Source: Variovorax beijingensis (lineage in GTDB: Bacteria > Pseudomonadota > Gammaproteobacteria > Burkholderiales > Burkholderiaceae_C). From it: a DNA stretch of 64,000 nt. Location of the stretch: positions 860,001 through 924,000 of the forward strand of contig NZ_VIVL01000001.1 in NCBI RefSeq assembly GCF_007828835.1, read 5' to 3'. This document shows, piece by piece, positions 19,844-29,750 of the stretch (position 1 is the stretch's first letter; every line of letters starts with the position of its first letter). The translations under genes were made by a program, and so were the position numbers. Below the pieces are notes generated by a model that was not told the DNA's origin, ran no database searches, and worked only from the letters and a program-made list of their open reading frames with translations.

Positions 19844-21067
19844 CTACGCGGCCTTGCGCGGCCAGAGCCGCACCGCGAGCGCGGCGGCAGCCGTGCCAGT
19901 CGCGAGCCCTGTCACTCCGGCCCAGCCCCACTGCGCGAGCGCCAGCGCACCCAGCGCCGAGCCGGCCGCCATGCCGGTGAACATGCTGGTGAACAGCACC
20001 GCATTGAGGCGGCTGCGCGCACCGGGCTCGATGCCGTAGACGATGGTCTGGTGCGCGATCAGCGCCGCCTGCATGCCCAGGTCGAAGCCGACCGCGGCCA
20101 GCGCCAGCAGCCAGAGCTGCGCATGCGGCGCCATCAGCGGCGCCAGGCCCATGGCCGCGAACGACACCACCACCAGCCCGGCACCCAGGCGCGTCACCAG
20201 CTCCGGCCCGCGGCGGTCGGCCAGCCGGCCGGCCAGCGGCGCCGCCAGCGCGCCGGCCGCGCCGGCCAGGCCGAAGGCGCCCGCGGCCGCGCTGCCCAGA
20301 TGGAAAGGCGCGCCGTGCAGCATCACGGCCAGCGTCGACCAGAAGGCGCTGAATCCCACCGCCAGCAGCGCCTGGGCCAGCGCGGCGCGGCGCAGTGCGC
20401 TGTGGCGCGACCACAGCGTGCCCAGCGAGCCCAGCAGCGCGGCATAGGCCAGGTGCGTGGTCGGCCGGAAGCGCGGCAGCCCGCGCCAGGCGGCCGCGCC
20501 GATGAGCGCGATGCTGGCCGCGGCCGCGATGAACATCGCGCGCCAGCCGAAGTGCTCGGCCACGAAGCCGCTCACCACGCGCGACAGCAGAATGCCCAGC
20601 AGCAGCCCCGTCATCACCGTGCCGACCGTCTTGCCGCGCGTGGCCTCGGGCGCCAGCGTGGCGGCCGCGGGCACGATGTCCTGCGCCATCGTGGCCGCCA
20701 GGCCGATGGCCAGGCTGGCCGCGAGCAGCACGCCGATCGACGGCGCGGCGCCGGCCACCAGCAGCGCGGCGCACAGCGCGGCCGCCTTGGCCAGCACGAT
20801 GCGGCGCCGGTCGAAGCGGTCGCCCAGCGGCGCCAGCAGCAGGATGCCGAGCGCGTAGCCCAGCTGCGTGAGCGTGGGAACGAGTCCCACCGAGCGGGGG
20901 GAGGCGCCGATGTCGGCGCCCAGCACGCCGAGCATCGGCTGGGCGTAGTAGAGCGAAGCCGCCGACAGGCCCGCGCCCATGGCCAGCAGCAGGACCAGCG
21001 AGGCCGGCAGGCCGCGTCCCTCGGGCGCAGCGCCCGTCGCTGCATGCGTGATCTGAATGGAAGACAT
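19844..21067 (-). CDS. MFS transporter, drug efflux type
   Basis: A 407-residue major facilitator protein with about 12 membrane helices. Motif A appears as GDRFDRRRI between helices 2 and 3 and again as GRLADRRG between 8 and 9. It resembles arabinose/multidrug-efflux MFS proteins of the YdeA/YnfM type. I chose MSSIQITHAA at 21067 as the start, since further-upstream codons run into the divergent promoter region. It is divergent from a LysR regulator 110 bp away, a common regulator-exporter pairing. Substrate unknown. Confidence 0.87.
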   Translation of the reverse strand: MSSIQITHAATGAAPEGRGLPASLVLLLAMGAGLSAASLYYAQPMLGVLGADIGASPRSVGLVPTLTQLGYALGILLLAPLGDRFDRRRIVLAKAAALCAALLVAGAAPSIGVLLAASLAIGLAATMAQDIVPAAATLAPEATRGKTVGTVMTGLLLGILLSRVVSGFVAEHFGWRAMFIAAAASIALIGAAAWRGLPRFRPTTHLAYAALLGSLGTLWSRHSALRRAALAQALLAVGFSAFWSTLAVMLHGAPFHLGSAAAGAFGLAGAAGALAAPLAGRLADRRGPELVTRLGAGLVVVSFAAMGLAPLMAPHAQLWLLALAAVGFDLGMQAALIAHQTIVYGIEPGARSRLNAVLFTSMFTGMAAGSALGALALAQWGWAGVTGLATGTAAAALAVRLWPRKAA

Positions 21068-21073
21068 GGTGTT

Positions 21074-21098
21074 AACCCTTGAATATCGAGCGAGGGTT
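21074..21098. promoter_or_regulatory. candidate LysR operator
   Basis: The short divergent gap between the MFS and LysR genes holds an inverted repeat AACCCT-N13-AGGGTT at 21074-21098, just ahead of the MFS ATG. Dyads of this size and position are usual for LysR-type control of a divergent gene. Assignment is inference. Confidence 0.4.
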
Positions 21099-21177
21099 GA
21101 AATGTGCATCTGAGAAGCTTGGCTTGGTAGCTCCGCGGATCGCACAATGTACATACGCTACACGCATAAAGAAGGCC

Positions 21178-22119
21178 ATGCCGACTCCCTCCCCCGCCGC
21201 CGACCGCATCGAGCTGATGCAGACCTTCGTCCACATCGTCGAGGCCGGCAGCCTCTCGGCCGCCGCGCTCCAGATGGGTGCGACGCAGCCCACCGTGAGC
21301 CGCCGCCTTCAGGCACTGGAGCGCTCGCTGGGCGTGCGGCTGCTGCGCCGGTCCACGCACGCCATGAAGCTCACCGAGGACGGCGAGCGCTGCTACGAGC
21401 GCGCCCGGGAGCTGCTCGCCGACTGGCACGCCTTCGAGGCCGACCTGCGCGGCGTGGGCGACGAGCCCGAGGGCACGCTGCGCGTGGTGGTGCCGCATGC
21501 AATGGGCCAGCTGATGCTGGTCGGGCCGCTGGCCGACTACCTTCGCGCCTATCCGCGGGTGGCCGTCGAATGGCTGCTGAACGACCGCCGGCCCGACTTC
21601 ATTGCCGAAGGCGTCGACTGCGCCATCCAGGTCGGCGAAGTGACCGACACCATGGCGGTGGCCATCAAGCTGTCCGAAGTGCCGCGCGTGGTGGTCGCCG
21701 CGCCCTCGGTGCTGGCCGGACGGGCGCCGCCCGCGCATGCGTCGGAGCTGGCCGAACTGCCGTGGCTCGCACTGCGCACCTTCTATCGCAACGAGGTGCT
21801 GCTCACGCACCGGCCGAGCGGCGAGATCGCGCGGGTGCCGATCCGCCCGCGCATGAGCACCGACAGCCTCTATGCGCTGCAAAGCGCGGCCCGCATGGGC
21901 CTGGGCGCCTGCGCGGGCTCGGCCTGGCTCCTGAACGAGGACATTGCCGCCGGCCGGCTGGTGCAGCTCGTGCCGCAATGGCATGTGGCGCCGCTGCCGG
22001 TGTACCTGATCTATCCGCCGTCGCGCTTCCAGCCTGCGCGGCTGCGCCGCTTCATCGAGAGCATGCGGCTCGCGCTGGCCGACCCGGCGGGCCGCGCCTG
22101 GGAAGCGGGCGCGGCCTGA
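21178..22119 (+). CDS. LysR-family transcriptional regulator
   Basis: A 313-residue LysR regulator. The helix-turn-helix is at about residues 18-46 (SLSAAALQMGATQPTVSRRL then ERSLGVRLLRR), and the periplasmic-binding-like effector domain fills 95-300. I start it at 21178, where AAAGAAGG lies just upstream; an in-frame ATG 99 nt earlier would overlap the divergent promoter region. It most likely controls the divergent MFS gene. Confidence 0.9.
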   Translation: MPTPSPAADRIELMQTFVHIVEAGSLSAAALQMGATQPTVSRRLQALERSLGVRLLRRSTHAMKLTEDGERCYERARELLADWHAFEADLRGVGDEPEGTLRVVVPHAMGQLMLVGPLADYLRAYPRVAVEWLLNDRRPDFIAEGVDCAIQVGEVTDTMAVAIKLSEVPRVVVAAPSVLAGRAPPAHASELAELPWLALRTFYRNEVLLTHRPSGEIARVPIRPRMSTDSLYALQSAARMGLGACAGSAWLLNEDIAAGRLVQLVPQWHVAPLPVYLIYPPSRFQPARLRRFIESMRLALADPAGRAWEAGAA

Positions 22120-22138
22120 AAAAGGGCCGGGTGCGGCC

Positions 22139-22996
22139 TCAGCCGGCCCGCCGCGCCGCATGCGCGGCATCGGCGAACCACGACAGGAAGTGCAGCAGCC
22201 AGCTCGTCGCTTCGTCCAGGAAGCGCGGCGTGAGCCGCACCTGCGCGCGCCCCGCGTCATGCGCCAGGTGGCCCGCCTCCGTCGCCTCCTTCAGCAGGCC
22301 GCGCACGTGCGAGTGCGACAAGCCCAGTCCCTCGGCGAGTTCGCGGGCGCGCAGCGGGAAGGCCGCCGGGGGCGAGCCTGCCACCGGGTTGGCCTTGAAA
22401 TGGTCGCGCAGCAGCAGCATCGCGACCCGGCCGCCCCCGTCGCGCTCGTCGAACCAGCTCCAGCCGCCGAAGCGGCCGCGGTGCAGCGCCACCTGGTCCA
22501 GGATGGTGCCGGCGCGGCTCACGAAGGCCGAGAAAAAGGCGTCGTCGTCCATGAGCCTGCCGGCATGGCCGGCGCCCAGCAGGCCGAGCGCCTCGCAGCA
22601 GCGCAGGTGGTGCGCGATCCAGGCGCGCAGGCCGGCAACCAGCCGCTCCTGCGGCACCAGGTAGCGCACGCGGCGGTCGGCGGGATCGGCCTCGGCCGTC
22701 ACCATGCCCGTGAGCCGCAGCACGGCGACAAAGCTGGCCAGCGTGCGCGTGCCGCGGCTCGCGTGGCGCTGCAGCAGCGCCAGCGTGGGGCGCTCGGCGC
22801 CTTCTTCCTTCCAGCGGTAGTGCTGCACCACGATGCGGCCCGCGGCGTGCGACTGCATGGCGCGGCCGAAGATCTTGTTGATGAGCCGTTCGCCCCAGTG
22901 CATGCGCACGATCGCATCGCAATAGAGCGCCACGGCGTTGGCGCGGGCCTCGTAGGAGATCGGAATCGCCAGCTCGGGCGGCGGCAGGAAATCCAT
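22139..22996 (-). CDS. uncharacterised protein with two winged-helix-like segments
   Basis: I do not recognise this 285-residue protein as a named family. The segment around 75-130 (LLQRHASRGTRTLASFVAVLRLTG then VTAEADPADRRVRYLVP) reads like a MarR-type winged helix with its wing. A second helix-turn-helix-like segment is near 225-262 (RARELAEGLGLSHSHVRGLLKEATEAG). The middle is rich in aromatic and charged residues; there is no signal peptide or membrane helix. It is convergent with the LysR gene and divergent from the carbonic anhydrase gene, so a regulatory role is plausible. The start at 22996 is preferred; another ATG exists 42 nt upstream. Confidence 0.6.
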   Translation of the reverse strand: MDFLPPPELAIPISYEARANAVALYCDAIVRMHWGERLINKIFGRAMQSHAAGRIVVQHYRWKEEGAERPTLALLQRHASRGTRTLASFVAVLRLTGMVTAEADPADRRVRYLVPQERLVAGLRAWIAHHLRCCEALGLLGAGHAGRLMDDDAFFSAFVSRAGTILDQVALHRGRFGGWSWFDERDGGGRVAMLLLRDHFKANPVAGSPPAAFPLRARELAEGLGLSHSHVRGLLKEATEAGHLAHDAGRAQVRLTPRFLDEATSWLLHFLSWFADAAHAARRAG

Positions 22997-23117
22997 GCAA
23001 TGTTTGGACTTTGTTGTTCTCGATACAGAGCGTAACAATTCGTGCGCCTGTGCGAAAGCCCCGGCCTTCCTGCCGGGCGACCGGCGAGCTCAACACCCAC
23101 CAAGAACGGAGTTCCCC

Positions 23118-23837
23118 ATGTGTGATTGCCTACCTTCCGCCGCGGTGCCGGCAACCTCGCGCCGCCGGCTGCTGGGCGGCGCGGCCGCTTTCGCCGCCCT
23201 GGCGTCCGGCGCCGATGCATTCGCGGCCGACACGCCGCTGCCCGACAACCGCATCGGCGGCGATGCCGCGCTCCAGCGGTTGGTGCAGGGCAATCTGCGC
23301 TATGCGCAGGGCCGGCAGACGCAGCGCGATTTCAGTGTCGGCCGCGTGGCGCGCACCTCGGGCCAGAAGCCGTTCGCCGCGATCCTCGCCTGCGCGGATT
23401 CGCGCGTGGCGCCGGAACTGGCCTTCGACCAGGGCCCGGGCGATCTCTTCGTGGTGCGGCTGGCCGGCAACTTCGTCAACGACGATGCCATCGCCAGCAT
23501 GGAATACGCGGCCAAGTTCCTCGACGTGCCGCTCATCATGGTGCTCGGCCACAGCAACTGCGGCGCCATCTCGGCCACCATCAAGGTGCTGCAGGAAAAC
23601 GCCGTGCTGCCGGGGCACCTGCCCGGGCTGGTGGCGTCGATCCGGCCCGCCGTGGAGGCCGCGTCGCGCCGCGAGCCCGCCTCGCTGCTGCAAGCGGCCA
23701 CCGAGCAGAACGTGCGCCAGAGCGTGGCGCGCCTGGCCACGTCGGCGCCCGTCCTCGGGGGCATGGCCTCCAGCGGCGCGGTCAAGATCGTCGGCGGAAT
23801 CTACGACCTGGCGACCGGCCGGGTCAGCATGATCTGA
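23118..23837 (+). CDS. beta-carbonic anhydrase with Tat signal
   Basis: A 239-residue beta-class carbonic anhydrase interconverting CO2 and bicarbonate. Zinc ligands and the catalytic dyad are visible: C92 and D94 in CADSR, H145 and C148 in GHSNCG. Unlike cytosolic forms it begins with a twin-arginine signal (SRRRLLGG at residues 14-21, then a hydrophobic stretch to about 35), so it should be exported folded to the periplasm. Its 3' end overlaps the converging TetR gene by 14 nt. The window has a second, cytosolic beta-type enzyme at 39587. Confidence 0.9.
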   Translation: MCDCLPSAAVPATSRRRLLGGAAAFAALASGADAFAADTPLPDNRIGGDAALQRLVQGNLRYAQGRQTQRDFSVGRVARTSGQKPFAAILACADSRVAPELAFDQGPGDLFVVRLAGNFVNDDAIASMEYAAKFLDVPLIMVLGHSNCGAISATIKVLQENAVLPGHLPGLVASIRPAVEAASRREPASLLQAATEQNVRQSVARLATSAPVLGGMASSGAVKIVGGIYDLATGRVSMI

Positions 23838-24534
23838 TGAAGGCCTGCGGCGAGGCCGGGCTGCCGATGCCGCAGCCGGCCAGCACGAAGGCCACGAGCT
23901 CGCGCGCAATCGGCTCGCGGTCGATCGGCGCATCGGGCGGCAGGCCGAGCATCACGCGCGTCTGGATCGCGTAGTCGGCGTAGCTCTGGGTCATGGCCCA
24001 GATGTGCATCAGCAGCAGGCGCGCATCGAGCGGGCGCATCTGCCCGCGCGCGATCCAGCCGTTGATGATGTCGACCTTTTTCTGCGTCCAGGCCTGCGCG
24101 TTGGGCCAGTAGCGGTCGAGGTTGCGGCCGCCGTCGAGCACTTCGCGCGTGAAGATGCGCGAGATCTCGGGATTGTCGAAGGCGTGGTCGAGCTTCTTGC
24201 GGATGTAGTCGCCCAGCACGGTGGCCGGGTCGCTGGCGTCCTCGAACGAGAACACCACCTTCCAGGCATGCAGCACCTGCATCAGCAGCTCCTCGTAGAG
24301 CTCTTCCTTGCCGGCGATGTAGTAGTGCAGCTGGGGCTTGGTGAGGCCGGCGCGCGCGGCGATGGCCTGGGTGGAGGTGCCCTTCAGGCCATGCAGGCTG
24401 AACTCGGCCACGGCCGCGGTGCGGATCGCCGCCATGATGCGCTCGCGCCCCGGCCGCGCGCGCGACAGCGGGCCGTCGGGGGCGGGCATTTCCTGGGCGG
24501 TGCTTGGGGACAGGGCGGCGGGATCGGCGTTCAT
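23824..24534 (-). CDS. TetR-family regulator, RutR-like
   Basis: A 236-residue TetR regulator. The HTH is at about residues 35-75 (AAVAEFSLHGLKGTSTQAIA then RAGLTKPQLHYYIAGKEELY). The ligand domain, with HIWAMTQSYADYA near the end, resembles RutR/YcdC, which senses pyrimidines; the resemblance is from memory and moderate. It is divergent from asparaginase across a 154-bp gap with a palindrome, and its 3' end overlaps the carbonic anhydrase gene tail-to-tail. It could govern asparaginase, the distant CodA/creatininase cluster, or neither. Confidence 0.85.
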   Translation of the reverse strand: MNADPAALSPSTAQEMPAPDGPLSRARPGRERIMAAIRTAAVAEFSLHGLKGTSTQAIAARAGLTKPQLHYYIAGKEELYEELLMQVLHAWKVVFSFEDASDPATVLGDYIRKKLDHAFDNPEISRIFTREVLDGGRNLDRYWPNAQAWTQKKVDIINGWIARGQMRPLDARLLLMHIWAMTQSYADYAIQTRVMLGLPPDAPIDREPIARELVAFVLAGCGIGSPASPQAFIRSC

Positions 24535-24574
24535 GGGATGGCGGGTTTTGCGGCGGTGCGCCCGGCGATGGTAA

Positions 24575-25759
<1,185 letters not shown>

Positions 25760-25761
25760 CG

Positions 25762-25941
25762 CACCCCCGATGCGGCTCACTTCGTGTAGCCGCCTCCCCC
25801 TCGAGGGGGCAACACCGGCGGCCCGGCAAAGCCGGTTCCACGGTGTTCTTGACCCACCCCCGATGCGGCTCACTTCGTGTAGCCGCTTCCCCCTCGAGGG
25901 GGCAACACCGGCGGCCCGGCAAAGCCGGTTCCACGGTGTTC
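25762..25941. repeat. two tandem copies of a structured intergenic repeat
   Basis: Two nearly identical units with a 93-bp period (25762-25854 and 25855-25941). Each holds three hairpins in order: GCGGCT-CACTTCGTGT-AGCCGC, the palindrome CCCCCTCGAGGGGG (CCCCTTCC variant start in copy two), and AACACCG...CGGTGTT enclosing CCGG-CAAAG-CCGG. A diverged copy is at 55872-55967. They fill the gap between asparaginase and the converging PAP2 gene and encode nothing. They may act as bidirectional terminators or mRNA ends. Confidence 0.85.
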
Positions 25942-25970
25942 CTGGCGAAGACTTCCTCGATCGATGCTTC

Positions 25971-26792
25971 TCAGGGGCGGACGCGCCGGCGCTTTCGGTG
26001 CCGCGCGTATTCGAGGCTGCTCACGCACACGAGCAGCCAGGCGAGGCCGGTCAGCAGGCCGGCCGCCACGTCGCTGGCGAAATGCACCTGCAGGAAGATG
26101 CGGCTGCACGCGATGGTGACGATGGCCGCCGCGGCCGCCATCGCCGCCGGCACGTGCCAGCGCGCCGGCAGCAGGCGCAGGGCCAAATACAACAGCATGC
26201 CGTAGCTCACGATCGCGCCCGCGCTGTGGCCGCTCGGGAAGCTGTAGCTCGTCTCCAGCGCCAGGCCGTGGTCGTGCAGCGGCCGTGCGCGCGCGAAGAT
26301 GCGCTTGAGCGCCGGGTTCAGCAGCACGATGCCGCCGAGCGCCATGACCCAGCCCAGTGCCAGGCCATGGTGGGCCCTGCGCCACAGCAGCAGGGCCACC
26401 ACCAGGCACACCGGCGCCAGCAGTTCGGCATCGCCCAGGTGCGTGAGCCAGCTGAAAGCCACCAGCGCCGCCCACGGCAGGTGCTCGCCGATGGCATCGG
26501 CCAGCGCCTGGTCGGCCAGGCCCAGCAGGCGCCCGTCGCCGAGCTTCGATGCGAGATATGCCACCAGGCTGGCCGCCCCGAGGATCGACAGGAAGCCGAT
26601 GGCCAGCCCGGCGGCCAGCCGCGGTTCGTCGGGCTCTTCGCTCGACGACCTTCTGATGCGCCGCCGCTGCAGCACCCGGCAGGCCGTGCCGGCGCCGAGC
26701 ACCGAGACGGCGAAGGCGCCTGCGAACCAGGCCAGTGAATGCTCGCCCAGCTGGCGGGCGAGAAGAACGAGATCGGGGGCTTCCATCGGCAT
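25971..26792 (-). CDS. PAP2-family membrane phosphatase
   Basis: A 273-residue integral membrane phosphatase with about six helices. The three acid-phosphatase motifs are intact: KRIFARARP, PSGHS within SFPSGHSAGA, and SRIFLQVHFASD. Such enzymes dephosphorylate phosphatidic acid, undecaprenyl pyrophosphate or lipid A. The N-terminal arm carries an RRRIRR patch. It ends a minus-strand unit with a metallophosphoesterase and a lipid kinase gene, with 10 nt between it and the former, so a phospholipid role is likely. Start at 26792 or the ATG 6 nt downstream. Confidence 0.88.
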   Translation of the reverse strand: MPMEAPDLVLLARQLGEHSLAWFAGAFAVSVLGAGTACRVLQRRRIRRSSSEEPDEPRLAAGLAIGFLSILGAASLVAYLASKLGDGRLLGLADQALADAIGEHLPWAALVAFSWLTHLGDAELLAPVCLVVALLLWRRAHHGLALGWVMALGGIVLLNPALKRIFARARPLHDHGLALETSYSFPSGHSAGAIVSYGMLLYLALRLLPARWHVPAAMAAAAAIVTIACSRIFLQVHFASDVAAGLLTGLAWLLVCVSSLEYARHRKRRRVRP

Positions 26793-26802
26793 GCGGCGCA
26801 CC

Positions 26803-27627
26803 CTAAGCGGGCGCCCCGGCGCTGGCAAGGGGAAGCTGCAAAACCTTGGCGCACACGAAGGACTTGTCGGCGGCCGAATGGTCCCAGCGCTCGGCCTGGC
26901 ACGCGCGGCCATCTTCCGGCGCGCCCAGGCGCAGCACGTTCACCGAGTTGGGGTGGCCCGCGCGCACGCGCGACGACACGGCCGTGCCGGCCTGCACCGC
27001 CCATGCGGTGCGCGGGCAGCCGGCGTACGCGCCGTGCAGCGAACGCACGAACGGCAGGTGGATGTGGCCGCCCAGGATCAGGTCGGCGCCGGCCGCGCAC
27101 CAGCGCGCGACGGCGGCTTCGCGCCCGTGCAGCCGGTTCGGCATGTCTTCCTGCCGCGTCACCATCACCGGCTGGTGCGTGACCACCACGCGCAATTGCG
27201 AAGGCGAGGCGCCCGCCAGCCGCGCCGCCACCCGCTCGATCTGGGCCGGCGAGACTTCGCCGTCCGCATGCCGCCACCAGCGCGTGGTGTTGACCGCCAC
27301 CACCAGCCAGTCGGCGGATTCGAACACCGGCTCCAGGTCGGTGCCGAAGGCTTGGGCGTAGCGCGCATAAGGCGAGAACAGGCGCGCCCCCAGCTGGAAC
27401 AGCGGAATGTCGTGGTTGCCCGGAATGGCCAGCACGGCCGGCGCGGCCAGTCGGTCGACGAAGGCGCGCGCCGCCGCGAACTGCTTGCGCGTGGCGCGCT
27501 GCGTGATGTCGCCCGAGAGCACCACCACCTGCGGCGCCAGGGCCCGCGCGAGCCGCTCGAGCGCGGCCATCACCTCGGGCTGCTCGGTACCGAAATGCGT
27601 GTCGGAGATCTGCAGCAGGCAGCTCAT
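26803..27627 (-). CDS. calcineurin-like metallophosphoesterase
   Basis: A 274-residue cytosolic phosphoesterase. The dimetal motifs are in order: DTH (9-11 in ISDTHFG), SGDIT, PGNHD, VVTHQP and GGHIH. It resembles the CpdA/YfcE-like class III cyclic nucleotide or lipid-pyrophosphate hydrolases. The start overlaps the stop of the lipid kinase gene (ATGA), so the two are made together. Possible substrates include cAMP, UDP-sugar lipids or phospholipid head groups; none can be chosen here. Confidence 0.87.
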   Translation of the reverse strand: MSCLLQISDTHFGTEQPEVMAALERLARALAPQVVVLSGDITQRATRKQFAAARAFVDRLAAPAVLAIPGNHDIPLFQLGARLFSPYARYAQAFGTDLEPVFESADWLVVAVNTTRWWRHADGEVSPAQIERVAARLAGASPSQLRVVVTHQPVMVTRQEDMPNRLHGREAAVARWCAAGADLILGGHIHLPFVRSLHGAYAGCPRTAWAVQAGTAVSSRVRAGHPNSVNVLRLGAPEDGRACQAERWDHSAADKSFVCAKVLQLPLASAGAPA

Positions 27628-28589
27628 TGCTTCGCGGCCTCCAGCTCGGGCGCGACGTCGGGCCGCACCAGCCACAGCGGCTCGGGCGAAACCCGGAACA
27701 GCAGCGGCATCTCGGCCCAGGCGATCTCGCCGTCAATGGCCACCTTCACGCGGCGCGGCGGATGCAGGCGGCCGGCCTTCACCGTCATCGACTCGAAGGG
27801 GAAGCTCAGCACCTCGTCGGCGCTGCCCAGCCGGCCGAGCGCGCCGCGCACCAGCAGGCCGGGCATGGCCAGCACGCCCACCGGTTTCAGCGCCACGGCG
27901 GCCAGCTGGCCGTTCTCGGGTGCATCGGCGTGCTCGATGCCCACCTGCAGCAGCTGCAGTGGGTTGTTGCCCACGAAAAGGGTCGTCGTGCGGATGTCGC
28001 GCTCCACCCCGTGCGAGGCGATGCGCAGGTTCCAGTGCCGGTGGCCGCGCATCACGGTGAGCAGGCCGGCGAAGAACGCGACCCAACGGCTGCGGCCATA
28101 GCGCACCTTGTAGCTCTCGCGTTCTTCCAGCAGTTCGGCATACAGGCCCATGCTGGCATTCACCAGGAAGATGCGGTCATTGACCAGCCCCACCTGCACC
28201 GGCCGCGGCTGCTCGGCCAAAAGCACCTGCAGCGCCTGCGCCGTATCGCGCGGAATGCCGTGGGCGCGGCTGAAATAGTTGAAGGTGCCCTGCGGCAGCA
28301 CGCCGAAGGCCAGCCCGCTGCCGAGCGTGGCCCGCGCCACCGTGTTGATGGTGCCGTCGCCGCCCGCGGCCACCACCACGCCGTCCACGGCGCGGGCGCG
28401 CTCCACCGCCTCGCGCGCCAGCGCCTGCACCGTCGTGCGTTCGTCGACCAGGAAGATGCGCAGCCTGCGGCCCGCCGCGGCGCAGCCCTGCTCGATGATT
28501 TCGCGGGTTTCGGCGGCGTCCGCGCTGCCGGAGCCGGCGTTGAGAACGACGAACAAGGGGGAGCTCGGACCGAGGGGAGACGGCTGCAT
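27624..28589 (-). CDS. diacylglycerol kinase-family lipid kinase
   Basis: A 321-residue soluble lipid kinase of the DgkB/YegS type. The ATP motif GGDGT lies in VVAAGGDGTINTVA and is followed by LPQGTFNYFSR. The C-terminal half carries the beta-sandwich with KVAIDGEIAWAEMP. Substrate is diacylglycerol, phosphatidylglycerol or a sphingoid base. The start at 28589 has only a weak ribosome-binding site. It leads the unit kinase-phosphoesterase-PAP2, which places opposing phosphorylation and dephosphorylation of lipids in one operon. Confidence 0.87.
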   Translation of the reverse strand: MQPSPLGPSSPLFVVLNAGSGSADAAETREIIEQGCAAAGRRLRIFLVDERTTVQALAREAVERARAVDGVVVAAGGDGTINTVARATLGSGLAFGVLPQGTFNYFSRAHGIPRDTAQALQVLLAEQPRPVQVGLVNDRIFLVNASMGLYAELLEERESYKVRYGRSRWVAFFAGLLTVMRGHRHWNLRIASHGVERDIRTTTLFVGNNPLQLLQVGIEHADAPENGQLAAVALKPVGVLAMPGLLVRGALGRLGSADEVLSFPFESMTVKAGRLHPPRRVKVAIDGEIAWAEMPLLFRVSPEPLWLVRPDVAPELEAAKQ

Positions 28590-28841
28590 GTCGATGGAAA
28601 CCGGAAAAAAGGAGGGGAAGAGCCCGGCGGGCTGCGAAAGTTCGGGCGCGGGAGGGTGGGAACGGCTGGGTAAAGCGCGGTGCGCGCCCCCGCCCTGCGG
28701 TTGTCGCACGGCCGGCCGGCCCGCGCAGGCGGCCGGCATCCCGGCTTGCTGTGGGAGAGCGGCCCTCCGCCCGTAAAATCGTCTGCTTTCGCGGTGCTTC
28801 ATCGCGCTACCGTCCAACGCCCGGTCACGCCGGCCTGCTTC

Positions 28842-29747
28842 ATGTTGACCTTCCAGCAAATCATTCTCAAACTGCAGTCGTACTGGGCCGACAAGGGCTG
28901 TGCGCTGCTGCAACCCTACGACATGGAAGTGGGGGCGGGCACTTCGCACACCGCCACCTTCCTGCGCGCGCTCGGTCCCGAGCCCTGGAAGGCCGCTTAC
29001 GTGCAGCCCAGCCGCCGTCCCAAGGACGGCCGCTACGGCGAGAACCCCAACCGCCTGCAGCACTATTACCAGTACCAGGTGGTGCTCAAGCCGGCGCCCA
29101 GCAACATCCTGGAGCTCTACCTCGGCAGCCTCGAAGCGCTGGGCTTCGACCTCAAGAAGAACGACATCCGCTTCGTGGAAGACGACTGGGAGAACCCGAC
29201 GCTCGGCGCCTGGGGACTGGGCTGGGAAGTCTGGCTCAACGGCATGGAGGTGACGCAGTTCACTTACTTCCAGCAGGTCGGCGGCATCGACTGCAAGCCG
29301 ATCACCGGCGAGATCACCTACGGCCTGGAGCGGTTGGCCATGTACCTGCAGGGCGTGGACAACGTCTACAACCTGACCTGGACCGAGGGCCTGAGCTACG
29401 GCGACGTCTACAAGCAGAACGAGGTCGAGCAGTCGACCTACAACTTCGAGCACAGCGACGCCGAGTTCCTGTTCACCGCCTTCGCGGCGCACGAGAAGCA
29501 GGCCAGGCACCTCATGACCGAGCAGCTCGCGCTGCCGGCCTACGAGCAGGTGCTCAAGGCCGCGCACAGCTTCAACCTGCTCGACGCGCGCGGCGCCATC
29601 AGCGTGACCGAGCGCGCGGCCTACATCGGCCGCATCCGCAACCTCGCGCGCAGCGTGGCGCAGAGTTATTACGAGAGCCGCGAGCGGCTCGGTTTTCCGA
29701 TGGCGCCTCGCGAGTGGGTTGCACAAATCACGAAGAAGGCGGCCTGA
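28842..29747 (+). CDS. glyQ: glycyl-tRNA synthetase alpha subunit
   Basis: The 301-residue catalytic (class II) subunit of the bacterial alpha2-beta2 glycyl-tRNA synthetase. The sequence is the standard family form: [20 protein letters not shown], the motif [17 protein letters not shown] and [18 protein letters not shown]. It is followed 3 nt later by glyS. The 252-bp gap upstream, shared with the divergent lipid kinase, holds a TAAAAT at 28774 but no well-spaced -35, and no recognisable riboswitch. Confidence 0.98.
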   Translation: MLTFQQIILKLQSYWADKGCALLQPYDMEVGAGTSHTATFLRALGPEPWKAAYVQPSRRPKDGRYGENPNRLQHYYQYQVVLKPAPSNILELYLGSLEALGFDLKKNDIRFVEDDWENPTLGAWGLGWEVWLNGMEVTQFTYFQQVGGIDCKPITGEITYGLERLAMYLQGVDNVYNLTWTEGLSYGDVYKQNEVEQSTYNFEHSDAEFLFTAFAAHEKQARHLMTEQLALPAYEQVLKAAHSFNLLDARGAISVTERAAYIGRIRNLARSVAQSYYESRERLGFPMAPREWVAQITKKAA

Positions 29748-29750
29748 GCG

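Noticed and set aside
28746-28779. A possible glyQ promoter with TTGCTG and TAAAAT
   Set aside because: The spacer is 22 bp, too long for a standard promoter.
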